Shown here: positions 56,420 to 64,000 of the stretch, piece by piece
Layout of the letters: each line of letters begins with the position of its first letter
How positions within the stretch are numbered: the stretch's first letter is position 1
Translations under genes and position numbers: made by a program
The notes under the pieces: model-generated
What the model saw: the letters and a program-made list of their open reading frames with translations, nothing else
Told to the model about the DNA's origin: nothing
Databases searched by the model: none
Assembly: GCA_964445085.1 (NCBI GenBank)
Contig: CAYUJV010000001.1
Coordinates: forward strand, 1-64,000
From: Thiobacter sp964445085
Lineage (GTDB): Bacteria; Pseudomonadota; Gammaproteobacteria; Burkholderiales; Thiobacteraceae
DNA length: 64,000 nt
Direction of reading: 5' to 3'

Positions 56420-56590
56420 ATGGATCCCGAGGAGGCAGGACGCCGAGCAACACGCCGTACCGAGGGCGGCTCCATCGATATCGAGTATTACGCCAAACGA
56501 GCACGGAAACTGCGTACCCGACAGATGGGGCTGTGGTTGCGCTGGCTGATGAGCCTGGCTTCCCGGCTTGGAAGGGGGCTCAAACAATGA
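56420..56590 (+). CDS. Small basic protein (56 aa)
   Basis: The ORF reads MDPEEAGRRATRRTEGG, then SIDIEYYAKRARKLRTRQ and MGLWLRWLMSLASRLGRGLK. The IDIEYYAKRARKLR segment followed by an amphipathic helix resembles short RSP_7527-type proteins, but I cannot confirm this. It occupies most of the 305-bp gap after the cupin gene. The ribosome site is weak. Confidence 0.5.
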   Translation: MDPEEAGRRATRRTEGGSIDIEYYAKRARKLRTRQMGLWLRWLMSLASRLGRGLKQ

Positions 56591-56677
56591 GACGGCGGAC
56601 CCTCATGGTGATGCGAGCGCATTGGCAACGCCCGTCCGCGGATTTGACAGCTGCCAACAGACAAAGGAGGGCAGAAC

Positions 56678-57046
56678 ATGACATCACTGGCCCCACGACA
56701 GCCGCGTGAATTCGCCGAACGCTGGATCGAGGCCTGGAACCGCCATGACCTCGATGCGGTACTCGCGCTCTTTAGTGACGATTTCGAATTCTCTTCGCCA
56801 TTGATCCAGACGTTTGCAGGTGAGTCCTCGGGCCGCCTGATCGGCAAGAACGCCGTGCGGACATACTGGCAGACCGGCCTGTCTCGCCTGCCCGATCTCC
56901 ATTTCGAGCTGGTCGACGTGCTGCTCAGCATGGACAGCTTGGCGATTCTGTATCAAGGCCATCGTGGGATTACAGCAGAGGTGCTCACTTTCGGACCAGA
57001 CGGCCGCGCAGTGCGTGGGCAGGCCTTTTACCTAGCGGGCACGTAA
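56678..57046 (+). CDS. NTF2-like / SnoaL-like domain protein
   Basis: A 122-residue protein (MTSLAPRQPREFAERWIEAW) with the NTF2 cone pattern: WNRHDLDAVLALFSDDFEFS at the N-terminus, GKNAVRTYWQTGLSRLPDL, and a C-terminal sheet (GRAVRGQAFYLAGT). AAGGAGG lies 7 nt before the ATG. Such proteins bind or isomerise small molecules. It is in the MocR/cupin/LysE block and may serve the same unknown substrate. Confidence 0.85.
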   Translation: MTSLAPRQPREFAERWIEAWNRHDLDAVLALFSDDFEFSSPLIQTFAGESSGRLIGKNAVRTYWQTGLSRLPDLHFELVDVLLSMDSLAILYQGHRGITAEVLTFGPDGRAVRGQAFYLAGT

Positions 57047-57192
57047 TGCTTGTCTTTGGACCTCACCGCCCCCTCGGCGCCGCGAAGCGGCGCGGACAAG
57101 CGGGCCGTCGCCAGCCTCGCCCGCGTCAAAGGATTTGATCGCTCCACCCCGCGCATCGAGGTCTGAGGGCCGGCGCCACCCGTGACGGAAAC

Positions 57193-57792
57193 ATGATTTA
57201 TCCGGCCGATACCCTTTTGGGACTGATGTCGTACACCGTGGTCATGACGATCACCCCGGGGCCGAACAATCTTCTGCTGTTGTCTTCGGGTTTGAACTTC
57301 GGGCTGCGCCGCACCGGTTGGCATATGGCGGGCATCCTGTCCGGCGTACTGCTGCAAATCTGCATCACTGGCGTTGGATTGGGGGCGCTGTTCGCCCTGG
57401 TGCCTGAATTGCAAACCCTGCTCAAAATGGCAGGCAGTCTTTACATGATCTGGCTTGCGCGAAGGCTATGGCTCACGGACACACTGCAAGCTGCCTCCGC
57501 GACCCAAGGCATCGGGTACGTGGAGGCGCTGGTCTTCCAGTTCGTGAACCCGAAGACCTGGATCATGGCCACCACCGTGATCGCTGTCTTCGTGCCCGCA
57601 GGCGATAGCTACGGCGAACGGGTCGTGATGTCGGGTTTGGTCTTCGTTGGCGTCGCGCTGCCATGCATCAGTGTGTGGGCGGCAAGTGGCGCCGGGTTAC
57701 GCGCGTGCATAGAAGAATCCGCGGCATTGCGGCAGATAAATCGTGGCTTGGCTTTCCTGTCAGCCGTGACTGCGGGCCTGTTCTGGATTTAG
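57193..57792 (+). CDS. LysE/RhtB-family amino-acid exporter
   Basis: A 199-residue membrane protein with about six spans. It starts MIYPADTLLGLMSYTVVMTI, then TPGPNNLLLLSSGLNFGLRR carries the family motif TPGPN, and FVNPKTWIMATTVIAVFV is the conserved NPK segment. It would export an amino acid or analogue. A small perfect hairpin (GCGCCGC-GAA-GCGGCGC, 57077-57093) lies upstream. Control by the nearby MocR protein is inference. Confidence 0.92.
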   Translation: MIYPADTLLGLMSYTVVMTITPGPNNLLLLSSGLNFGLRRTGWHMAGILSGVLLQICITGVGLGALFALVPELQTLLKMAGSLYMIWLARRLWLTDTLQAASATQGIGYVEALVFQFVNPKTWIMATTVIAVFVPAGDSYGERVVMSGLVFVGVALPCISVWAASGAGLRACIEESAALRQINRGLAFLSAVTAGLFWI

Positions 57793-57906
57793 CTGAGCGC
57801 ATGTATGCACAGTTCACATACGAACAAGGCTAGACGGACGGCGTTTACAGCCTGGCGCCTGAGCCGCGTATTTCAGTCATCCAGCACCACTTCGTCAGGA
57901 GAAATT

Positions 57907-58383
57907 ATGACCGCCAGGCTTCCCACCCTCGATTACCTGCAACAACTGGTGTCCGGCACCTTGCCAGCCGGCACCATCTCGGAAATGCGATATCCGACCG
58001 CCATCTCGCAGTTGCTGGGTTTCCGGATCGTCGATATAGGGAAGGCATATGCCCGCCTGGAAATGGATGTCGACGCCGATATTCACGGCAACCAGCAAGG
58101 CACGGTGCATGGCGGTCTCTTGAGCGAGTTGGCTGACGCCACCATTGGCACGGCCCACTCGACTGCCATCGAATCGGGCGAGACCTTCACGAGCATCGAT
58201 CTTCGAGTCAGCTTCTTCCGGCCGGTGTGGAAGTCTGTTCTGACCGCCACGGCCCGCCCTGTCCAGATCGGTCGGACCATTACTCATTATCAGTGTGAAA
58301 TTGCCCGTGAAGACGGCAAGCTGATCGCCATGGCTGCCGGAACAGTCATGACGCTGCGGGGCAGTGCCGCCACAGGGCGCTAA
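57907..58383 (+). CDS. PaaI-family hotdog thioesterase
   Basis: A 158-residue hotdog protein (MTARLPTLDYLQQLVSGTLP) with the signature GNQQGTVHGGLLSELADATIG, where H and D/E line the active site, and TSIDLRVSFFRPV. The family hydrolyses acyl-CoA or aroyl-CoA thioesters. AGGAG lies 6 nt before the ATG. It closes the accessory block; the 226-bp gap to amtB on the opposite strand holds nothing I can name. Confidence 0.9.
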   Translation: MTARLPTLDYLQQLVSGTLPAGTISEMRYPTAISQLLGFRIVDIGKAYARLEMDVDADIHGNQQGTVHGGLLSELADATIGTAHSTAIESGETFTSIDLRVSFFRPVWKSVLTATARPVQIGRTITHYQCEIAREDGKLIAMAAGTVMTLRGSAATGR

Positions 58384-58609
58384 CGTCGTACAAGCCCAAC
58401 AGAGGGGTCGGGAACGTGCCCGCGGCCGCCGCTCACGACGATACGCCGCCAAGGCCCGGCAAAGCGGGCACTCCAGGTCTCAGCCGGTCGCCCGTTGCAG
58501 GCGTAGCCGGCCGACATCGGCGCTGCATCGTGAGGATGCCTAGCGCCACGCTCGGGCCCAACGGCGACAACTGCTTTTGGTTTGAGTCCGTGTTTTCCAG
58601 AGACAGGCC

Positions 58610-59812
58610 CTACCAGGCCGATTCCTTCTCCGGCGTGGAGGAAATCCTGTGGATCGAGAGGTCGGCGCCATTGAACTCCTGCTCCTGATCGAGGCGGATG
58701 CCGACGGTGGCCTTGAGCAGGCCATACACCAGGAAGCCGCCGACCAGGGCGATGGCGACGCCCAGCAGTGTCCCCGCGATCTGCGCGCCCAGCGTCACGC
58801 CGCCCAGGCCGCCCATGGCCTTGAGGCCGAAGATGCCGGCGGCGATGCCGCCCCGGGCGCCGCACAGGCCGTGCAGCGGCCATACGCCGAGGACGTCGTC
58901 GATCTTCCATTTGTTCTGGGTCAAGGTGAACATCCAGACGAACAGCCCGCCGGCGATGCCGCCGGTCACCAGCGCGCCCACCGGGTGCATGATGTCGGAG
59001 CCGGCGCACACCGCCACCAGTCCCGCCAGCGGGCCGTTGTGCACGAAGCCCGGGTCGTTGCGGCCGGCGAGCAGGGCCGCCAGGGTGCCGCCGACCATGG
59101 CCATGAGCGAGTTCACGGCCACGAGGCCGCTGATCTTGTCGATGGCCTGGGCCGACATGACGTTGAAGCCGAACCAGCCGACGGTCAGGATCCACGCGCC
59201 GAGGGCGAGGAAAGGAATGCTCGACGGGGGATGCGCGGTCATCGCGCCGTCCTTGCGGTAGCGCCCGTGACGGGCCCCCAGCATCAGCACGGCGGCAAGC
59301 CCGATCCAGCCGCCCACGGCGTGCACCACCACCGACCCGGCGAAGTCATGGAACTCGGCGCCCAGGGTCGCCGCCGACCAGCCCTGGAAGCCGAGGTTCC
59401 GGTTCCAGACCAGGCCCTCGAAGAACGGATAGACGAAGCCCACGAGCAGGAAGGTCGCGGCAAGCTGCGGATGGAATTTGGCGCGCTCGGCAATGCCGCC
59501 CGAGACGATGGCCGGGATGGCTGCGGCGAAGGTAAGCAGGAAGAAGAACTTGACGAGTTCGTAGCCGTTTTTCTGCGCGAGCACCTCGGCACCGGACAGG
59601 AAGTGCACGCCGTAGGCGATGCCGTAGCCGATGAAGAAGTAGGCGACGGTCGATACGCAGAAATCGGTGAGAATCTTGACCAGCGCATTCACCTGATTTT
59701 TCTGGCGCACCGTCCCCAGCTCGAGGAAGGCGAATCCGGCGTGCATTGCCAGGACCATGACGGCCCCCAGCAGCACGAAAAGTGTGTCCGTCCCCAATTT
59801 CACGGCATCCAT
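58610..59812 (-). CDS. amtB: Ammonium transporter
   Basis: A 400-residue channel-type transporter with about 11 spans. DAVKLGTDTLFVLLGAVMVL starts the first span; conserved segments include AERAKFHPQLA, DFAGSVVVHAVGGWIGLAAV (twin-His region with a later PLHGLCGARGG) and GFNVMSAQ. It moves ammonium/ammonia and, with PII proteins, signals N status to NtrC and DraT/DraG. No glnK lies beside it in this window. Upstream are a sigma-54 element and two NtrC-like sites. The C-terminal tail (HRISSTPEKESAW) is longer than in E. coli AmtB. Confidence 0.95.
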   Translation of the reverse strand: MDAVKLGTDTLFVLLGAVMVLAMHAGFAFLELGTVRQKNQVNALVKILTDFCVSTVAYFFIGYGIAYGVHFLSGAEVLAQKNGYELVKFFFLLTFAAAIPAIVSGGIAERAKFHPQLAATFLLVGFVYPFFEGLVWNRNLGFQGWSAATLGAEFHDFAGSVVVHAVGGWIGLAAVLMLGARHGRYRKDGAMTAHPPSSIPFLALGAWILTVGWFGFNVMSAQAIDKISGLVAVNSLMAMVGGTLAALLAGRNDPGFVHNGPLAGLVAVCAGSDIMHPVGALVTGGIAGGLFVWMFTLTQNKWKIDDVLGVWPLHGLCGARGGIAAGIFGLKAMGGLGGVTLGAQIAGTLLGVAIALVGGFLVYGLLKATVGIRLDQEQEFNGADLSIHRISSTPEKESAW

Positions 59813-59845
59813 GGCTGAGCTCCCGAAAAAAATTCACCAACCCTA

Positions 59846-59861
59846 AGCAAGTTTTGTTCCG
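59846..59861 (-). promoter_or_regulatory. Sigma-54 promoter of amtB
   Basis: On the minus strand CGGAACAAAACTTGCT has GG and GC 12 nt apart and TTGCT, the same -24 variant as the draT operon promoter. It lies 34 bp before amtB. Confidence 0.75.
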
Positions 59862-59926
59862 TTTTCGCAACTCGCTGTAGATACGGTATTTTCTGGGTTT
59901 TTTTTGGGCGTCTGGGCAAGGCGTAC

Positions 59927-59971
59927 GATCCATTCTGGTGCGCCGACAAAAAATCTGCCCCGCTTTGGTGC
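59927..59971 (-). promoter_or_regulatory. Two NtrC-like sites upstream of amtB
   Basis: GATCCATTCTGGTGC (59927-59941) and GCCCCGCTTTGGTGC (59957-59971) both hold GGTGC in an imperfect GCACC-N5-GGTGC dyad. Their start points are 30 bp apart, three helical turns, and they lie 66-110 bp upstream of the -24 box. Confidence 0.55.
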
Positions 59972-60054
59972 CGCCCTTTCCAAAAGTTAACCTAAAGATT
60001 GTTATGACATGTGCGTTATAAGTGACTCTTGCCCCAGACCATTGATGCCAGACC

Positions 60055-61380
60055 ATGTCCTGGAAATTCATCACCGCCGCGCGTCACGCAGGGCCGCAAC
60101 ATGCCCCCCAGCCATCCGAGGATGGGCGCGCGGAAGGCCGTGCGACGGGCAGCCGCGCACGGCTGACGGAGGAGGCGGTATTCATCGCGCGCCAGCCGAT
60201 CTTCGACGCGAGCGAGCGCGTGGCGGGCTACCACTTGCTGTTTCGGAACTCCGGCCTGACGCCGGAGAAAGCGCCGGACTCCAGCAGCGAAGCCGCAAAC
60301 CTGCTGGTGAACATTCTGAACCGCTTCGGCGTCGCCCAGGCGTTGGGCGACAAGCGCGCGTTTCTGCAAGTGGATGCGGACATGCTTGCCAGCGACCTGA
60401 TCGAGCTGGTGCCGCGAGAGCGCTTCGTTCTCGAATATCCGTCCGCACTGCTGGCCACGCCGGAGCTGACTGCGCGTTGCGCGCACCTGAAAATGCAGGG
60501 CTACCTCCTGGCGCGCACGGTCGGACCGGGGGAAACCGATCTCGCCAACGCGGCCGCGACGAGCACCTTCGTGGTATACGACCTGGCCCTGCAGCCCCTG
60601 CAGGAAATCCTGCGACTGGACCGCAGCGCCAAGACGCACAAGCAGCAGCGCCTGGTGCGCAGCGTCAACACCCGCGCCGATCTCGACAGCTGCAAGACCT
60701 TCTCCTTCGACCTGTATCAGGGCCGCCTGTTTGCGCGGCCGGAGACGCTGTCGATGAATCGCCTGGACCCCGGGCGGGCGCGGGTGATGGAGATCTTCAA
60801 CCTCGTGATCAACCGGGCCGACATCGGCGAGATCGAGGACGCCTTCAAGCACGATGTCGCCCTGTGCTACGGCCTGTTGTGCTACATCAATTCGGTCGGC
60901 ATCGGGCTGCAATACAAGGTGTCCTCGATCCGCGATGCGGTGATGCTGCTGGGCTACGACTTCCTCTGGCGCTGGCTGAGCCTGCTGATCTTCGCCGGCG
61001 TCGATCTGACCGCCGCCCAGCGCGTGCTGCTCAACACCGCCGTGATCCGCGGCCGGCTGACGGAACTGCTGGGGCAGAGCAAGCTGTCCAGCAAGGATGG
61101 CAACTTCCTATTCATCGTCGGCATCTTCTCGATGCTCGACGCACTGCTGGGCGTTCCCCTCGAGGACGTCGCCGCCAGGCTGCACCTGCCGCAGGAAGTA
61201 TCGGACGCGCTGCTGACGCGTTCCGGTCGCTATGCGCCCTATCTGGAGCTGACGCTCGCCTTCGAAACGGACAATCTCGCACGCGCCCGCCAGCTGTGCG
61301 CCGAGCTGGACATCGATTTGAGCAGCGCCAGCCAGGCGCATCTGGCCGCGATCGAATGGGCGGGCGTGCTGGCCAAGTAG
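60055..61380 (+). CDS. EAL-HDOD two-domain signalling protein with degenerate EAL
   Basis: A 441-residue protein. Residues about 40-230 form a YuxH-type EAL domain beginning FIARQPIFDASERVAGYHLLFR; the usual catalytic Glu of the EAL-equivalent (YELLFR) is His here, so c-di-GMP hydrolysis is unlikely. Residues about 235-430 are an HDOD domain (LCYGLLCYINSVGIGL, SSIRDAVMLLGYDFLWRWLSLL). The family is linked to c-di-GMP or chemotaxis signalling. It is divergent from amtB, with no obvious common regulator. Confidence 0.88.
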   Translation: MSWKFITAARHAGPQHAPQPSEDGRAEGRATGSRARLTEEAVFIARQPIFDASERVAGYHLLFRNSGLTPEKAPDSSSEAANLLVNILNRFGVAQALGDKRAFLQVDADMLASDLIELVPRERFVLEYPSALLATPELTARCAHLKMQGYLLARTVGPGETDLANAAATSTFVVYDLALQPLQEILRLDRSAKTHKQQRLVRSVNTRADLDSCKTFSFDLYQGRLFARPETLSMNRLDPGRARVMEIFNLVINRADIGEIEDAFKHDVALCYGLLCYINSVGIGLQYKVSSIRDAVMLLGYDFLWRWLSLLIFAGVDLTAAQRVLLNTAVIRGRLTELLGQSKLSSKDGNFLFIVGIFSMLDALLGVPLEDVAARLHLPQEVSDALLTRSGRYAPYLELTLAFETDNLARARQLCAELDIDLSSASQAHLAAIEWAGVLAK

Positions 61381-61392
61381 GCGCAAGCCGCT

Positions 61393-61710
61393 TCAGACCG
61401 CCAGCCCGTTGCGGTGGGTCTTGTTGATCAGTTCGAGCAGGCCGCGGAACGGCATGAAGCGGCCGTACTGCTTCACCAAAGCCATGAACGGCAGGTCGGA
61501 GTCCGCCGGAAACTGGTAGCGTCCGGCGGTCATGGCGTCGTAGAGTTCCCGCAGCTGCAGGTCGAGTTGGCCGACGTACTGGTTGTACATGGCCGTGTCG
61601 TCCATGTCCTCCTCTTCCATCATGCACGCGCGCAGCTCGTCCACCTCGTACACCGCCTGGTGCACGAGGTCCAGGTATTCGTCCCAGGTCGTCGGGCCTC
61701 TCATCTGCAT
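61393..61710 (-). CDS. Small unknown protein downstream of hdr genes
   Basis: A 105-residue acidic, helical protein (MQMRGPTTWDEYLDLVHQAV) with CMMEEEDMDDTAMYNQYVGQ and a C-terminal MPFRGLLELINKTHRNGL. AGAGG lies 7 nt before ATG 61710; an ATG two codons later is possible. It follows the hdr terminator and converges on the EAL-HDOD gene with a 12-bp gap. I do not recognise the family. Confidence 0.7.
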   Translation of the reverse strand: MQMRGPTTWDEYLDLVHQAVYEVDELRACMMEEEDMDDTAMYNQYVGQLDLQLRELYDAMTAGRYQFPADSDLPFMALVKQYGRFMPFRGLLELINKTHRNGLAV

Positions 61711-61733
61711 GGTCTTTCCTCTCCACAAAAGCA

Positions 61734-61759
61734 CAGGGGCGGTTCGAGAACCGCCCCTG
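61734..61759 (-). terminator. Rho-independent terminator of the hdr operon
   Basis: A perfect 12-bp GC-rich stem (CAGGGGCGGTTC/GAACCGCCCCTG) with a 2-nt spacer lies 21 bp after the hdrB stop and is followed on the minus strand by TGCTTTTGTGG. Confidence 0.85.
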
Positions 61760-61780
61760 CCGATTCAACAACCCTGAATA

Positions 61781-62680
61781 TTATTTCTTCGCCGCGAACG
61801 CTTCCAGCTTGGGCGCCCTGATCAGCTGGCCGTCGAGGCCGGCGTCCTTGGCGGAACCGCCGTAGGCCAGGGTCATCAGCTGGCTGTAATACAGCACCGG
61901 GATGTTGAACTTGGTGCCGTAGCGCTTGTTGACGTCGCCCTGGTAGATCTCCACGTTCGCCTGACACAGCGGGCACGGCGTGACGATCATCTCGGCGCCG
62001 TGGTCGTAGGCCGACTCGACGATGTCCTTGATCTGCTTCTGCGCCTTTTCCGGCTCGGAGAATGCCAGCGCGCCGCCGCAGCAGGTCACTTTCTGGTCGT
62101 AGGCCACCGCTTCGCCGCCCATGGCCTCCACCAGCTTGTCCAGGTAGACCGGGTTCTCGAAGGACTCGCCCTGGATGCCGAACGGGCGGTTGGTCTGGCA
62201 GCCGACGTAGCCGGCGAACTTCATGCCCTCCAGCGGCTTCACCACGGGCTTCTTCAGCTCGTCGTAGCCGAAGTCCTCCACCAGCACTTCCACCATGTGG
62301 CGCACTTCGGCCTTGCCCTGGTACTGCAGGCCGGCTTCCTTGAGCGCTTCGTTGGCGTCGTTGCGCAGGGTCTCGCTGTGGTCGAGGCGCTCCTTGGTCT
62401 CGCGCGCGGACAGCCAGCAGGCGGCGCAGGTCGCCACAACCTGCTGCCCGGCCAGCTCCTTCTCGGCCATGGCCAGGTTGCGCGCGTTCATCACGTGGCG
62501 CGGCAGCTCGCCGCCTTCGGCGTAGCCGATGGAGGCGCCGCAGCAGTTCCAGTCGGGAATCTCGTTGAGCTTGATGTCCAGGGTCTTGCACATGGACTCG
62601 ACCGAGGTCAGGTAGTTGGATGCCGACGCCCCTTTCTGCGACGAGCAGCCGGGATAAAACGCGTATTCTTTCTTCGCCAT
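61781..62680 (-). CDS. hdrB: Heterodisulfide reductase subunit B-like (HdrB)
   Basis: A 299-residue protein with two CCG domains: the first has YPGCSSQKGA and NCCGASIGYAEGG, the second VGCQTNRPFG and TCCGGALAFSEPEKA, the sites of the noncubane [4Fe-4S] clusters that reduce disulfides. Start: the second ATG (62680) lies 8 nt after AAGGAG; the first (62686) is only 2 nt away. It is the last of hdrA-hdrC-hdrB. In bacteria such complexes couple NADH or ferredoxin oxidation to other carriers by flavin bifurcation; the substrate here is unknown. Confidence 0.92.
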   Translation of the reverse strand: MAKKEYAFYPGCSSQKGASASNYLTSVESMCKTLDIKLNEIPDWNCCGASIGYAEGGELPRHVMNARNLAMAEKELAGQQVVATCAACWLSARETKERLDHSETLRNDANEALKEAGLQYQGKAEVRHMVEVLVEDFGYDELKKPVVKPLEGMKFAGYVGCQTNRPFGIQGESFENPVYLDKLVEAMGGEAVAYDQKVTCCGGALAFSEPEKAQKQIKDIVESAYDHGAEMIVTPCPLCQANVEIYQGDVNKRYGTKFNIPVLYYSQLMTLAYGGSAKDAGLDGQLIRAPKLEAFAAKK

Positions 62681-62692
62681 TTCCATGTCTCC

Positions 62693-63316
62693 TTAGGCCG
62701 CGAAGCCCTTGCGCTTGGCCTCGATTTCCTGGGCCTTTTTCAGCATGGCATGAATGCCCTTGGTGTCCTTGCAGCTGTGGCCCTTGAAGAATTCCATCGG
62801 GCTCAGGCGGCCGGCCTTCATCAGGCCGAGACCGACGTCCTTCATCGCGAGGCCGGTCTTGATGCCGCTGGCCAGGCCATCCTTGAAGTACAGGCCGAGG
62901 GACAGCTTCAGCTCGTTCACGCGGCCGGTCTTGACGATGTTGTCCCAGAACAGCTTGGCGAACTGGCGCGTCGGCTGGTTCTTGGGCGCCAGCCCGAGGC
63001 GGTGGGCGTAATTGGCCAGGCCGTGCATGATGTGGGTGATGGGCAGCTTGCGCGGGCAGCGCACGATGCAGTTGTAGCAGGAGGTGCACATCCACATCGA
63101 GTCGGAGGTCAGCACCTCCTCGCGCTTGCCGGCGCGGATCATCATGAAGATTTCCTGGGGCGGATGCGCCCAGTGCGGGCCGAAGGGGCAGGAGCCCGAG
63201 CACACGCCGCACTGCATGCACATCTTGACCCAGTCGCCCTCCTCGACGTTGGCCTCGACCTCTTTCAGGAAATTGTTGCCGTATTTCTTGACGGCTTGGG
63301 CATTCAGATCGCTCAT
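62693..63316 (-). CDS. hdrC: Heterodisulfide reductase subunit C-like (HdrC)
   Basis: A 207-residue iron-sulfur protein with two 4Fe-4S motifs, CMQCGVCSGSCPFGPHW and CTSCYNCIVRCPRKLPITH, that pass electrons from HdrA to HdrB. The start is ATG 63316 (AGGAG 7 nt away); an ATG one codon earlier is also in frame. No membrane segment is seen, so the complex is soluble. Confidence 0.92.
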   Translation of the reverse strand: MSDLNAQAVKKYGNNFLKEVEANVEEGDWVKMCMQCGVCSGSCPFGPHWAHPPQEIFMMIRAGKREEVLTSDSMWMCTSCYNCIVRCPRKLPITHIMHGLANYAHRLGLAPKNQPTRQFAKLFWDNIVKTGRVNELKLSLGLYFKDGLASGIKTGLAMKDVGLGLMKAGRLSPMEFFKGHSCKDTKGIHAMLKKAQEIEAKRKGFAA

Positions 63317-63326
63317 CATCCGGCTC

Positions 63327-64000
63327 CTAGAACTTGAACGGGCTCATGCCGATTTCCATGATCTTGGCGGCATAGTCGTTGATCAGTTGCGGCACGCGCT
63401 CGATGTCGGTGATGGCGACCTCGTAGTTCTGCACCCGCTCGGTTTCCAGGTTCAGGCTCTTCAGCGTCTCGTCCACCTTGGACAGGCGCACGCTGGCGAT
63501 TTCGGAACCCTTCACGAAATGGCACTGGTACTGGTCGCCGTGCTTGCAGCCCATGAGCATCACGCCGTCGTAGCCGCTGTTGAGCGCGTCGGTGATCCAG
63601 ATCAGGTTGGTCGAACCCAGGCAGCGCACCGGGATGACGCGCACGAAGGCGCTGTACTCGTTCTTCGCCATCCCTGCCATGTCCAGCGCCGGGTAGGCGT
63701 CGTTCTCGCAGGCGAGGATCAGGATGCGCGGCTTCTCGGAGAACTCGTCCGGCATGTCCACCGCCTTGATCTGCGAACCCACGGTGTCGATGGAGTAGTT
63801 CTCGAAGGAGATCACGCGCACCGGGCAGGCGCCCATGCAGGTGCCGCAGCGGCGGCAGCGGGATTCGTTGAACACCGGGTAGCGCTTTTCGTCCTCGTCG
63901 ATCGCGCCGAAGGGGCACTCCACCGTGCAGCGCTTGCACTGGGTGCAGCCCTCGAGGCGAACGCTCGGGAAGGACAGGTCGCCGGAGCGCGGGTGCGCCG
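63327..64000 (-). CDS. hdrA: HdrA/QmoB-like subunit with MvhD-like C-terminal domain, N-terminus outside the window
   Basis: The frame is open to base 64000; about 224 C-terminal residues are seen. Two ferredoxin motifs (CTQCKRCTVECPFGA and CRRCGTCMGACPVRV) are followed by an MvhD-like domain (ILILACENDAYPALDMAGMA, IPVRCLGSTNLIWITDALN, GVMLMGCKHGDQYQCHFVKG). The FAD domain of HdrA should lie upstream, beyond the window. The fused MvhD domain suggests that electrons enter from another enzyme and are bifurcated. Other possibility: QmoB. GTG 63923 is internal, not the start. Confidence 0.85.
   Translation of the reverse strand, partial: AHPRSGDLSFPSVRLEGCTQCKRCTVECPFGAIDEDEKRYPVFNESRCRRCGTCMGACPVRVISFENYSIDTVGSQIKAVDMPDEFSEKPRILILACENDAYPALDMAGMAKNEYSAFVRVIPVRCLGSTNLIWITDALNSGYDGVMLMGCKHGDQYQCHFVKGSEIASVRLSKVDETLKSLNLETERVQNYEVAITDIERVPQLINDYAAKIMEIGMSPFKF

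Noticed and set aside
1..64000. Insertion sequences, integrase or tRNA-associated island boundaries
   Set aside because: I saw no transposase, integrase or tRNA gene that I could support; the inverted repeats found are short non-coding elements.

Overview
The window is a high-GC chromosomal segment that carries an almost complete molybdenum nitrogen-fixation (nif) island. It is flanked by carbon-storage, ammonium-transport and heterodisulfide-reductase genes. The lack of nifL, a NifA with the four-cysteine oxygen-sensing linker, FixABCX rather than an Rnf complex, E. coli-like IscS/IscU/HscA/Fdx proteins, and draT-draG together suggest a diazotrophic betaproteobacterium, perhaps of the Azoarcus/Dechloromonas/Rhodocyclales kind. 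The taxonomy is inference; there is no rRNA here to test it.

Layout. (1) 1-5100: a partial prkA with a sigma-54 promoter and NtrC-like sites; a small-gene cluster (fmdB-type zinc ribbon, HepT-like, three orphans); and a three-gene operon of unknown function behind a NifA-type promoter. (2) 5.1-10.1 kb: a NifA-type promoter and an isc operon (iscS-iscU-erpA-iscA-46 aa membrane peptide-hscA-fdx, no hscB), then ald. (3) 11.4-18.9 kb: nifV-cysE-nifW-fixABCX-ferredoxin-TPR protein. (4) 18.9-29.4 kb, minus strand: nifH-nifD-nifK-ferredoxin-nifE-nifN-nifX-DUF269-CCE_0567-fdxB-nifQ-DUF4202. (5) 29.6-35.4 kb: an Rrf2 regulator divergent from a degenerate receiver-draT-draG-(ArsC::nitroreductase fusion)-rhodanese/ankyrin operon. 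(6) 35.5-46.2 kb, minus strand: nifA, then nifB-fdxN-iscA-TPR-LRV-nifZ-nifZ-DUF3024-nifS-nifT-small ORF-DegT-like-ferredoxin-small ORF-SIR2-like. (7) 46.4-54.2 kb: zwf-tkt-pgm-glgP. (8) 54.3-58.4 kb: a MocR regulator/cupin/LysE/thioesterase accessory block. (9) 58.6-64 kb: amtB with a sigma-54 promoter, an EAL/HDOD protein, and hdrABC (hdrA cut by the window edge).

How it works together. NifA binds TGT-N10-ACA sites; I found them before iscS, the unknown operon at 4.6 kb, nifV, nifH, the Rrf2/draT divergent promoters and nifB, each with a matching -24/-12 element. A further TGT-N10-ACA lies unusually close to the fmdB start. prkA and amtB have sigma-54 elements with NtrC-like sites instead. 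NifB, NifEN, NifX, NifV, NifQ, CysE and two cysteine desulfurases make FeMo-co and Fe-S clusters. FixABCX and six ferredoxins supply electrons. DraT/DraG would switch NifH at Arg102. The glycogen/pentose-phosphate operon would supply reductant. The least explained parts are the NifA-controlled unknown operon, the ArsC-nitroreductase fusion, the receiver without its phospho-Asp, and the DegT-like protein without its catalytic lysine. Several families of intergenic repeats sit between nif genes.
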